Source: Methylophilaceae bacterium (lineage in GTDB: Bacteria > Pseudomonadota > Gammaproteobacteria > Burkholderiales > Methylophilaceae). From it: DNA of 59,935 bases. The DNA lies in assembly GCA_014378915.1 (NCBI GenBank), contig JACMMS010000138.1:1-59935 (forward strand). The letters are read 5' to 3'. A program made the position numbers and the translations under genes. The notes below the pieces were generated by a model. That model searched no databases, was not told where the DNA came from, and saw nothing but the letters and a program-made list of their open reading frames with translations. Below, piece after piece: positions 17,423 through 26,169 of this stretch. How positions within the stretch are numbered: position 1 is the stretch's first letter; each line of letters starts with the position of its first letter.

Positions 17423-18313
17423 CTATTTCTTGACGGCTGGCGCAACCTTGCCACCAGATGAGCGCATATATTTTAAAAAGTCTGAGTTTGCATCTAACAC
17501 CATCACATCACTCTTATTTTTAAAGCTGTTTCTGTAAGCTTCTGTGCTTCGATAAAAGGCATAAAACTCAGGACTTTTGCTGTAGGCTACTGAATAGATT
17601 TCACTGGCTTTAGCATCACCTTCACCTTTAGTTTGTTGCGCGTCACGGTAAGCTTCAGCAATGATTACCTCACGCTGTTTATCTGCATCTGCACGGATTT
17701 TCTCTGAGGCAGCAAAACCTTGAGAGCGTAACTCATTGGCGACACGTTTACGTTCTGCTTCCATACGTTGATAAACTGAACCGCTAATTTCGTCGGTGTA
17801 ATCGACACGTTTTAAGCGCACATCAACCACTTCTATACCCATAGAAGCCGCTTCAGCATTGGCTTTCGCACGCAATATATCCATGATCTGACCGCGCTCA
17901 CCTGCAATGACTTCATGAATAGTCCGGCGACCAAATTCTGCACGCAATCCATTATTGACGTTTTGAGATAATCTACGTTCAGCGCTCACTTCGTCCCCGC
18001 GCACAGACACATAGTATTTAATGGGATCAATAATGCGCCATTTGACAAATGAATCGACTAACATATATTTGTTTTCTGCCGTGTTAAAGCGCTCTGCATC
18101 ATCCTTATCCAAAGTAAAAATACGTTTTTCATAGAATTTGACTTCATCTATTAAAGGCATTTTAAAAAACAAACCTGGCGTTTTTTCTACTTTTACAATT
18201 TGCCCAAGCCTAATAACAATTGCATATTCGCGCTGGTCTACTGTAAAAGCAGACAAACTAAATAGCATTAAGGCTACAGACACGCCTACTAATACTTTGA
18301 CTAAATTTTTCAT
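17423..18313 (-). CDS. hflC: Protease modulator HflC
   Basis: 296 residues of the stomatin/prohibitin (SPFH) family. One N-terminal membrane segment (about 5-23) anchors a large periplasmic SPFH domain with the motif FTVDQREYAIVIRLG and a long coiled coil rich in Arg/Glu/Ala (about 180-250). HflC forms a large cage with HflK that controls the FtsH protease. It lies 96 bases after hflK. Confidence 0.96.
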   Translation of the reverse strand: MKNLVKVLVGVSVALMLFSLSAFTVDQREYAIVIRLGQIVKVEKTPGLFFKMPLIDEVKFYEKRIFTLDKDDAERFNTAENKYMLVDSFVKWRIIDPIKYYVSVRGDEVSAERRLSQNVNNGLRAEFGRRTIHEVIAGERGQIMDILRAKANAEAASMGIEVVDVRLKRVDYTDEISGSVYQRMEAERKRVANELRSQGFAASEKIRADADKQREVIIAEAYRDAQQTKGEGDAKASEIYSVAYSKSPEFYAFYRSTEAYRNSFKNKSDVMVLDANSDFLKYMRSSGGKVAPAVKK

Positions 18314-18409
18314 TGCTTATCTTTCATTATCATATTTGCCATTATCATTTTTTGCAGTGTATTTAATTAGCCATTTATTCAACTAATGTCGCAGCTAGCA
18401 GCACGATTA

Positions 18410-19591
18410 TTAACGCTCAACTCTATCACGACTTCTATCGTCACTCGCTGGCACTTGGGCAGGCACGGTAGCTGCTGTGCTAGCAGCCACTGGAGCCGAT
18501 GAAGTATTATTGATATTATTAGTAGTACTGGCAGATATGAGTTTATCCAAAGGTAAATACAACATGCTGTTACCGTTTTTCTGATCTACAAGTACTTTGC
18601 TCACACTAGATAGTATTTGCTCTTGAGCATCGATGTATAAGCGTTGTCGTGTGACCTCAGGTGCACGGTTATACTGCGTTAGAATTAGCTCAAAACGGCT
18701 AGCATTACCTTTAGCCTCATTTTCTACGCGTAATTTATATCCTGCTGATTCTGCTACCAAGCGTGATGCAGTACCTCGCGCTTTAGGAATAACATCGTTA
18801 GCATATGCCTGACCTTCGTTTTTTTGACGTTCTAAATCCTGATTAGCACGGTTGACGTCATCAAAGGCCTCTTGCACCTGTTTAGGTGGTGATGCACCTT
18901 GCATAGAAATACTGACAATATTGATTCCTGTTTCATATCTATCCAAAATTTGTTGAGTCAATATTTTTGTTTTCGTTGAAACATCTTCACGACCATTTTG
19001 CAATACGTAATCTAGCTTACTTTTACCAACAACTTCACGCACGGCCGACTCAGTAGCTGAGCGCACAGCACCATCGGCATTTAAGTTCTTAAATAGATAA
19101 TCTTCAGCACTCTTTAAGTCGTATTGCACGGCAAATTGTAAATCAATGATGTTTTCATCATCAGTTAACATCAGCGCTTCAGCAGGCTGTTTAATTTTAG
19201 AGCCACCGCTATCATCTGTTCTATAGCCTAGTTCTATCGTACGAACTTGTTGCAAATTAACAGTTGTCACACTTTCAATTGGATAGGGAATATGCCAATG
19301 TGGTCCTGCAACTGTGGTTTCCACATGCTTACCAAAGCGCAGCACTACACCACGTGAACCTTGATCAACAATATAAAATCCTGTCATTAGCCATACAATG
19401 GCGATGACAACTAGGATTGGTAAAATAGGCACATCGCGCCCAGTAAAGGGGTTGCCTGCTGGAGGCGTGTTGCTACCACCAGAGTTATTGTTTTTGCCGA
19501 ATAAAGTATTCAATTTGCGACTGAAATTACGCAATATTTCGTCTAAATCTGGCGGCCCATCATTACGATTACCACCTTGATTATTTGCCAT
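18410..19591 (-). CDS. hflK: Protease modulator HflK
   Basis: 393 residues. The N-terminus is Asn/Gly/Pro-rich and cytoplasmic (MANNQGGNRNDGPPDLDE...). A single membrane helix lies at about 52-70, then the SPFH domain starting FYIVDQGSRGVVLRFGK, a coiled coil, and a low-complexity Ala/Thr tail. GGAG precedes the ATG. It pairs with HflC to regulate FtsH, and is encoded directly upstream of it. Confidence 0.96.
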   Translation of the reverse strand: MANNQGGNRNDGPPDLDEILRNFSRKLNTLFGKNNNSGGSNTPPAGNPFTGRDVPILPILVVIAIVWLMTGFYIVDQGSRGVVLRFGKHVETTVAGPHWHIPYPIESVTTVNLQQVRTIELGYRTDDSGGSKIKQPAEALMLTDDENIIDLQFAVQYDLKSAEDYLFKNLNADGAVRSATESAVREVVGKSKLDYVLQNGREDVSTKTKILTQQILDRYETGINIVSISMQGASPPKQVQEAFDDVNRANQDLERQKNEGQAYANDVIPKARGTASRLVAESAGYKLRVENEAKGNASRFELILTQYNRAPEVTRQRLYIDAQEQILSSVSKVLVDQKNGNSMLYLPLDKLISASTTNNINNTSSAPVAASTAATVPAQVPASDDRSRDRVER

Positions 19592-19702
19592 GTAGAACTC
19601 CGAGTTTTTTGTTTACGGTTATTTTTAATTGAAATTATTACTATCCAAAATTAATTAGGCCAACATATCTTTAAGCTAAAGCAACTTTAAGACAAAGAAA
19701 TT

Positions 19703-20833
19703 TTAAGCATATGCACTTTCTTCAGTACTTAGTTCTTTTAGATACTGCTGGTGCGCTAACATCGCTTGCTTAATCAAATCCAAGCCCGCGCCTGTCATTG
19801 CTGATACTCTTACTTTAATGATTTTACCATACTCATCAAACTCAATTCCTGGCGGTAAACCTAGTCTATCAATTTTATTGAGCACTAATATTTGCGTGAC
19901 TTTAGATGCACCGATTTCGTTAAGCACTAAATTAACTTGTGCAATTTGAGCATCACGGTTGGTACTTGCAACATCTACTACATGTAATAACAAATCTGCC
20001 TGAGCTGCCTCTTCTAAAGTTGCACCGAATGCTTCAATAAGCGTGGTCGGCAGATGTTTGATGAAGCCCACAGTATCAGACAATACAACAGGATAGGTCG
20101 CTTCTGACAAATACATTTTACGTGAAGTGGTATCTAATGTTGCAAAAAGCTGGTCAGCCGCATGCACAACAGATTGTGTTAATTGATTAAATAAAGTGGA
20201 TTTTCCAGCGTTGGTGTAACCCACCAGAGATACGGTCATGAGTCTCGAACGCTTGCGAGCTTGGCGCTGCATGCCGCGCTGTTGTTTGAGTTTCTTGAGT
20301 TTCTCACGCAATTGCTTTACACGCCCACGCAACATGCGTTTATCCATTTCCAGCTGCGTTTCGCCTGGGCCACCGCGAACGCCAATGCCACCTTTTTGGC
20401 GCTCAAGGTGGGTCCAACCGCGCACAAGGCGTGTAGATAAATGCTCGAGCTGAGCTAACTCAACTTGTAATTTACCTTCATGACTTTGCGCCCGTTGTGC
20501 AAAAATATCGAGGATTAAACCTGTACGATCTGCTACGCGACATTTTAGCAATCGCTCTAAATTACGTTGTTGCGAAGGGCTTAAATCATGATTAAAGGCA
20601 ACCACATCAGATTCGCTGGCCATTAGCACGTCACCTATTTCATTCGCCTTACCAGACCCTACATAATATTTTGCATCTGGTACTGTGCGCTTGCCTTCTA
20701 CGGTGGCACGTATTTTCATGCCTGCACTTAATACTAGTTGACGAAGTTCGTACAGGCTTTCTTCATAATCTGGCTCGCCAAAATCGATACTAACTAATAC
20801 AACCGCATCACTGCCGCTAGGTCTATCAAACAT
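19703..20833 (-). CDS. hflX: Ribosome-associated GTPase HflX
   Basis: 376 residues. HflX splits stalled 70S ribosomes during heat stress. The N-terminal nucleotide-binding domain contains YYVGSGKANEI and FNHDLSPSQQRNLE; a basic helical linker rich in Arg/Lys (about 165-195) follows. The GTPase domain carries G1 GYTNAGKST, G3 DTVGFIKHLP and G4 NKID. It sits between hfq and hflK, the standard order. Confidence 0.96.
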   Translation of the reverse strand: MFDRPSGSDAVVLVSIDFGEPDYEESLYELRQLVLSAGMKIRATVEGKRTVPDAKYYVGSGKANEIGDVLMASESDVVAFNHDLSPSQQRNLERLLKCRVADRTGLILDIFAQRAQSHEGKLQVELAQLEHLSTRLVRGWTHLERQKGGIGVRGGPGETQLEMDKRMLRGRVKQLREKLKKLKQQRGMQRQARKRSRLMTVSLVGYTNAGKSTLFNQLTQSVVHAADQLFATLDTTSRKMYLSEATYPVVLSDTVGFIKHLPTTLIEAFGATLEEAAQADLLLHVVDVASTNRDAQIAQVNLVLNEIGASKVTQILVLNKIDRLGLPPGIEFDEYGKIIKVRVSAMTGAGLDLIKQAMLAHQQYLKELSTEESAYA

Positions 20834-20927
20834 TATTTTGTTGAGTCACTATCTTTGTTAAGTTACGTTTCAATATGATTAGATTTTTTGCTGTCTAAAA
20901 TTTGTTGGCTAAAAATAAGAGTTTCAC

Positions 20928-21167
20928 TTATTCTTCTTCATGTGCAATAGCTGGCATCACCACCGCGCGTGCTGGCACAATGGTAGAAATTGCATGTTTA
21001 TAAACCATTTGAGTGACTGTATTTTTAAGCAAAATTACGTACTGATCAAATGAATCTACCTGACCTTGCAACTTAATGCCATTGACCAAATAAATGGATA
21101 CTGGCACATGCTCTTTACGCAGCGTATTTAAAAATGGATCTTGTAGCATTTGGCCTTTACTGTTCAT
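20928..21167 (-). CDS. hfq: RNA chaperone Hfq
   Basis: 79 residues, an Sm-like hexameric protein that pairs small RNAs with mRNAs. The Sm1 motif ([19 protein letters not shown]) and Sm2 motif with [10 protein letters not shown] (about 56-65) are intact, and the N-terminus [19 protein letters not shown] is typical. The C-terminal tail is short, as in many Betaproteobacteria. GGAG lies five bases before the ATG. It heads the hfq-hflX-hflK-hflC group. In many relatives der lies just upstream, but here der is 20 kb away. Confidence 0.97.
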   Translation of the reverse strand: MNSKGQMLQDPFLNTLRKEHVPVSIYLVNGIKLQGQVDSFDQYVILLKNTVTQMVYKHAISTIVPARAVVMPAIAHEEE

Positions 21168-21285
21168 AGCAGCTCCCTATATTGTTATATTAGATTATGG
21201 AGTTCTTATTAAAAAATTCAACATTAATCTTTAATTACACTTCATTTACTTATATTACTTTGCAATCAAATCTTCATCTATGACT

Positions 21286-21314
21286 AATTGTTAGGGTGTT
21301 TGTTCTTAACAATT
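21286..21314. terminator. Hairpin between gltX and hfq
   Basis: AATTGTTA and TAACAATT form an 8-bp stem around a 13-base loop about 90 bases past the gltX stop (minus strand). There is no T tract. It is a possible 3' end or regulatory structure upstream of hfq. Confidence 0.3.
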
Positions 21315-21406
21315 TGGCGATAACATTAAATTATTACTTAAATACACATGATTTACCTCATATTTTTTAAATCTTAAATACTTACTTAACTTGCACATGA
21401 CAATAC

Positions 21407-22801
21407 TTAACCAATCACTGTGCCCAATCTAGCTAATACTTCTTCACGCCCTAAAATCGCCATTACCGCATCGATGCTTGGTGATTGAGCAACGCCAGTT
21501 AGCATAACGCGCAATGGCATTGCCACTTTAGGAAATTTCAAAGCATTGGAAGTCGCCACATGATTAATAGCCTCGTGAATAGCTCCAATAGTCCAATCGC
21601 ATGTTACTAACTCATAGGCCAAAGCTTTAATAACAGGCAAAACTTCAGGTGTAACATGTTTTTCAACATCAGCAGCATCAGCGGCTGGCAGCTTATAGAA
21701 ATAAGCAATATCTTTAGCTAACTGATTCAAATTATTAGCGCGCTCTCGATATAAACCTAGTACAGCAATTAAATCTGGTGCTCTAGCTACTGTGACTTGC
21801 ATTGCAGCTAAACGTTTGGTGATATCAACTCCTAACTTAGTAATATTAGCTTCTTTAATGTAATGTGCATTGAGCCAATTTAGTTTTTCAGTGTTAAATT
21901 GTGCGGCTGAGGGTGTGATATGGTCTAAATCAAACCTTTGACAAAATTGCTGCATTGTAAAAATTTCATCATCGCCGTGGCTCCAGCCCAAACGTGCTAA
22001 ATAATTAAGTACGGCTTCAGGCAAATAACCATCATCATCATATTGTATGACGCTGACAGCACCATGCCGCTTAGACAATTTTTGTCCGTTATCGCCTAAA
22101 ATCATCGACAAATGCGCATATTGTGGAATAGTTGCGCCCAATGCTATAAGCATGTTGATTTGACGCGGGGTGTTATTGACATGATCATCACCACGAATGA
22201 CATGCGTTATACCCATTTCCCAATCATCTACCACCACACAAAAATTATAAGTTGGGGTGCCGTCACCACGCGAAATAATAAGATCATCTAATTCTTCGTT
22301 AGCAATGCTGATATGACCTTTGACTAAGTCATTCCAAGTAACCGCACCTGTTTGAGGATTTTTAAAACGGACTACCGGTTTAATGCCTTCAGGAGGTGAA
22401 GGTAACACTTTGCCTTCTTCAGGCCGCCAGCGACCATCGTAGCGTGGCTTAAGGTTGTTAACCATTTGGCTTTCACGCAAAGCCTCTAGCTCTTCTTTAG
22501 TACAATAACAAAGATAAGCATGACCACTCGCTAACATGGTTTGAATATGCACTTTATATTCTTCCATACGTTGCATTTGATAAAACGGACCTTCGTCATA
22601 ATCAATGCCTAGCCATTGCATACCATCTAAAATGGCTTGCACAGCCTCTGGTGTTGAGCGTGCAACATCTGTATCTTCTACGCGCAAAATAAACTGGCCG
22701 CCCAGCTTACGTGCGAAAGCCCATGAAAACAAAGCAGTGCGGGCGCCACCAATGTGTAAATAGCCAGTAGGGCTAGGAGCAAAGCGAGTACGAACGGTCA
22801 T
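21407..22801 (-). CDS. gltX: Glutamyl-tRNA synthetase
   Basis: 464 residues of class I synthetase. It charges tRNA-Glu with glutamate. The HIGH motif reads HIGG in PSPTGYLHIGGART (about 9-22), and the KMSKS counterpart is KLSKRHG (about 237-243). The central CYCTKEEL region carries the zinc-type Cys pair, and the helical anticodon-binding domain fills the C-terminal third. Nothing appears broken. Confidence 0.97.
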   Translation of the reverse strand: MTVRTRFAPSPTGYLHIGGARTALFSWAFARKLGGQFILRVEDTDVARSTPEAVQAILDGMQWLGIDYDEGPFYQMQRMEEYKVHIQTMLASGHAYLCYCTKEELEALRESQMVNNLKPRYDGRWRPEEGKVLPSPPEGIKPVVRFKNPQTGAVTWNDLVKGHISIANEELDDLIISRGDGTPTYNFCVVVDDWEMGITHVIRGDDHVNNTPRQINMLIALGATIPQYAHLSMILGDNGQKLSKRHGAVSVIQYDDDGYLPEAVLNYLARLGWSHGDDEIFTMQQFCQRFDLDHITPSAAQFNTEKLNWLNAHYIKEANITKLGVDITKRLAAMQVTVARAPDLIAVLGLYRERANNLNQLAKDIAYFYKLPAADAADVEKHVTPEVLPVIKALAYELVTCDWTIGAIHEAINHVATSNALKFPKVAMPLRVMLTGVAQSPSIDAVMAILGREEVLARLGTVIG

Positions 22802-22951
22802 AAATTAAATTGTAAAATTAAAAGTAAATTTTACCACGTACTTAAGCTATAAACTCAGGTTATGTGCCTGACTAGATAAGCTGATTTTCACGCACTTCAT
22901 TCGTTGTAGCATGCTTGATAAATTACTGAATAATCATTACATTGTGGTTAT

Positions 22952-24655
22952 ATGGCTAATTTTATAAAAAAATTTTTTAAGACAAGCATTAGCAAAGTAG
23001 CGATAAAAAATTTACCATCGGAACTTGCATGGCTAAAATCGTTAACTACGCTTGATGATGTCAGTGCTTTAAATTTGACAACTAAACATCTTGCCCTTAT
23101 TCTTAATAATGATGCACTCACTGTTAAAAAGCGCATTGACTATTTATCAGTCATTGATGATCACACTCTCCCTCGTGCTGAAAAATTAACTTATCAATTT
23201 GCTAAATCAGGTAATTTACGTGCTGATTTAGAATTGAGCATGACGAATGCAGCATTTAATTATTACCGTCAATCTTACCTAAACTATTTGCGTTTAATCG
23301 AGCTACTCACTCCCGCACCTTTGGATAGCAACATTGACCACAACGCCCTACTTATTTTAATAGCTAACGTTGTTAGCATTTCTATTAATATGTTGAAATG
23401 GCGTTATTTTGATCATGTACCAGCACCTGCAAACATGTGGCTACAATTATTTAAACTGTATGAAATTGCAGATAAAAAAAATATGCTTAACATTCCAATT
23501 CAAGCATTTGGCACAGTATTTGAAAATGCACCTAGCAGTACAATTTCGGCCTATATTATGCAGGTTTCTATACTTGGCACCTTAGAGAATACCAACATGC
23601 AACGCATGCATTTTCAAACAGCGGTGTACTTACTTAATACTTGGCTCAATAACGTTGAAATGGCTACTAAATTTGATGAGTCAGCACATTTGTTTGTAAT
23701 AGATTTAAAGAAAGATGCCTCTGCAAAAAGAATCCGACACTTCACAACAACATCAAGCTGTCGATATTGCCATATTGATGCACTTGAGTCTAAATTAACT
23801 AACGCTTTACAACTCACTGGGCAAGGAAAAATTCCAGAAGATTTAGCTCTCACTGAAGTAGGCGATGTAAAAAACCTGCGTGAAACATTGCAGATTTTAA
23901 GTTCTGAATGGTCAAAATCCCACTATGTTAGGCAACGTAGAAAAGAAGAACGGCAAGGAATTGAAAAAACAGCAGCAATCGCTTACGGCATTTTAGATAT
24001 ATGCAATCAAGTAGAGCATTACTTAAAAAAAACGTCCAACGTAGGTCTGAATATTTTATCTAATAGAAAAAGTTTTGACGAAAAACTATCATCTCACACC
24101 TCAATTAGACGTGAAAGTAGCATTAATATCTTACAAATTGAGCCACAGCGTGAAGCATGGACAATCTCTGATGAAAGCCCTAGAGGGCTAGGTGCTACTA
24201 CTTCAAAAGAATCTAAAACATGGTTAAAAACTGGGAGGCTAGTTGGCTTAGCAATGGATGAAAGGCCGCCACGAGTAGTACTTGCTTTGGTACGTGCAGT
24301 AATGCCTATGCGCGACTTAGATAAACTGCATGTTGGCTTAGAGGTAATTGCACGATTTGCTAACTGGGCACATATGCGCGCAATTGAGCCACAAGCTATC
24401 ATTGAGCCGACTAATAAATTTGCACCGCTAGCAGGTAGCAATTCAATTAGCATGGGTTTTAATGCCCTATATTGCCCTATAGAAGCTGGGTTATCAGAGG
24501 AGTCTACTTTAATCTTACCCAAAGTAGAATATCGCCAAAATGAAATTTATGAAATAACAGTCAATCGATCTACCAAACTCATTAAACTTGGAAGCCCGGT
24601 TGATGCTAAAGATGATTGGGTAAAAGTTGTATTCCCACATGTGGCTGTGGGATAA
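22952..24655 (+). CDS. Large protein with a PilZ-like C-terminal domain, function unknown
   Basis: 567 residues that I do not recognise as a named family. There is no signal peptide or membrane helix. Residues 1-340 look mostly alpha-helical. A CxxCH motif (SCRYCHID, about 270-277) sits in the middle. From about 400 the character changes to beta strands: SDESPRGLGA has the DxSxxG signature of PilZ c-di-GMP receptors, followed by a GRLVGLA strand and HVGLEVIARF. The RxxxR motif that normally precedes it is not intact (only RRES and a later QRE). It is monocistronic on the plus strand between gltX and the efflux operon. A c-di-GMP-related role is a hypothesis only. Confidence 0.6.
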   Translation: MANFIKKFFKTSISKVAIKNLPSELAWLKSLTTLDDVSALNLTTKHLALILNNDALTVKKRIDYLSVIDDHTLPRAEKLTYQFAKSGNLRADLELSMTNAAFNYYRQSYLNYLRLIELLTPAPLDSNIDHNALLILIANVVSISINMLKWRYFDHVPAPANMWLQLFKLYEIADKKNMLNIPIQAFGTVFENAPSSTISAYIMQVSILGTLENTNMQRMHFQTAVYLLNTWLNNVEMATKFDESAHLFVIDLKKDASAKRIRHFTTTSSCRYCHIDALESKLTNALQLTGQGKIPEDLALTEVGDVKNLRETLQILSSEWSKSHYVRQRRKEERQGIEKTAAIAYGILDICNQVEHYLKKTSNVGLNILSNRKSFDEKLSSHTSIRRESSINILQIEPQREAWTISDESPRGLGATTSKESKTWLKTGRLVGLAMDERPPRVVLALVRAVMPMRDLDKLHVGLEVIARFANWAHMRAIEPQAIIEPTNKFAPLAGSNSISMGFNALYCPIEAGLSEESTLILPKVEYRQNEIYEITVNRSTKLIKLGSPVDAKDDWVKVVFPHVAVG

Positions 24656-24708
24656 ACTAAAGCTTAGTCTTCTACTACAAGCTTGATTAGTTGAACTAGA
24701 TTAAGCAA

Positions 24709-26169
24709 TTATTTTTTAGCCTCATCTAACTTCATCCCTTGCCAGCCACCGCCTAATGCTTTAAATAAATCCACGGTAGCCACTAATCTTGCCTGACGAC
24801 TTTGTATAAAGTTAGTAGCAGATTCGTTATATACGCGTTGCGCATCTAATACATCTAAATAAGCGGTGTAACCTGCTTTATAACGATTTTCTGAAATGCG
24901 TAATACTTCTTTTGCTGCTTGCTGACTGGCATTTAAGGCCGCTTCACGTTCAGTATTTTTACGTACATTCACAAGCGCATCATTAACTTCCGTAAACGCC
25001 GTTTGTACGGCACCTTCATAACTTGCAAGCAATCGTTTTTGTTGCGCTGTGACTTGATCTACACGCGAATTTAAGCGACCTGAATCAAAAATAGGTAAAT
25101 TTAAACCTAAACCTAACGACCAAACACGCGCTGGCGTTTTTAAAATATCACCTAGCTCTGCACTTTCACCACCAAACAAGCCAGTGAGTGAAATAGTTGG
25201 ATACAACGCTGCTTTTGCTACACCAATATTGGCATTGGCTGAGACTAAGTTCTGCTCCGCTTGTGCAACATCAGGACGATTCTCTAATAAAGCTGATGGC
25301 AACCCTACCGGCGGTGCTGGTGGTATTGGCAATGTTTTTAAATCGTTGCTTGTATTAGAACTAGCCAAATTTAAGCTTAAATCACCTGTTAGTAAGGCTA
25401 GTTGATGTAAAACAACTTCACGCTGACGTTCTAGTTCAATAATTTGCGCAACCAAATTACTACTATTCACTTGTGCTTGTTGTACATCTAAATTGGATAC
25501 AACACCCCCGGCTAAGCGACGTTTGGTGAGCGCTAAGCTTTCATCGCGGCTGCGCAGATTGTCTTTAGAAACTGCTATTTGTGCCTCTAAACTACGTAAT
25601 TGCAAGTAGTTGGTAGCGATTAAACTAGATAAAGACAAACTCACTGTATCTTTTGCGTAGCGACTAGAAAGTGCAAGTGCGCGAGCTGATTCTTTAGCAC
25701 GACGTAATTTACCCCAAAAGTCGATTTCGAATGATGTACTTAATTGCACTTTATAAATCGTACTAAGCGGTTGAAAACCAGGCTGGCTCGAGCGACTCGT
25801 TAATTGTGAAGAACGTGAGCGTGTTCCGCTCGTATCTAAATCCACTTGCGGGAATAGCGCCGCGCCCACTTCCCGAGCATAAGCATCGGCTTGTTCAATA
25901 CTTGCAACGGCAGATTTTATCTCCGTATTATTTTGTAAAGCTTTAGTAATAAGGTCATTCAAAATGGGGTCTTGATATAAAGTCCACCAATCTTTTGCAA
26001 TGGCAGCATTGGCTGAATTAGACTCTGCATTGTTATCGACATTAGCATATTCAGCTGGTGTAGTAATAACTGGGCGGCTGTAATTCGGACCAATTAATGC
26101 GCAACTTGATAACGCCATAGGCAACAACAGACTGATAACTGCTGCACGTGTTACTTTCAATTTAAACAT
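24709..26169 (-). CDS. Outer-membrane efflux lipoprotein (OprM/NodT family)
   Basis: 486 residues. A lipoprotein signal with lipobox LSSC places the mature N-terminal Cys at about residue 23. It then has the two outer-membrane efflux repeats typical of TolC-like trimers (about 60-250 and 270-470). The start at 26169 is chosen because AAGGAT lies nine bases upstream; an ATG three codons earlier (26178) is too near that site. The gene overlaps the end of the RND pump gene. It forms the exit duct of the tripartite pump with the two proteins encoded upstream. Confidence 0.93.
   Translation of the reverse strand: MFKLKVTRAAVISLLLPMALSSCALIGPNYSRPVITTPAEYANVDNNAESNSANAAIAKDWWTLYQDPILNDLITKALQNNTEIKSAVASIEQADAYAREVGAALFPQVDLDTSGTRSRSSQLTSRSSQPGFQPLSTIYKVQLSTSFEIDFWGKLRRAKESARALALSSRYAKDTVSLSLSSLIATNYLQLRSLEAQIAVSKDNLRSRDESLALTKRRLAGGVVSNLDVQQAQVNSSNLVAQIIELERQREVVLHQLALLTGDLSLNLASSNTSNDLKTLPIPPAPPVGLPSALLENRPDVAQAEQNLVSANANIGVAKAALYPTISLTGLFGGESAELGDILKTPARVWSLGLGLNLPIFDSGRLNSRVDQVTAQQKRLLASYEGAVQTAFTEVNDALVNVRKNTEREAALNASQQAAKEVLRISENRYKAGYTAYLDVLDAQRVYNESATNFIQSRQARLVATVDLFKALGGGWQGMKLDEAKK

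Noticed and set aside
24094-24522. Minus-strand frame of 142 codons within the PilZ-like gene
   Set aside because: No ribosome site or recognisable domain, and the plus-strand frame covers it fully with coherent protein features.
22952-24655. Cytochrome c based on the CxxCH motif
   Set aside because: There is no signal peptide or membrane anchor for export, and only one motif in a long helical protein.
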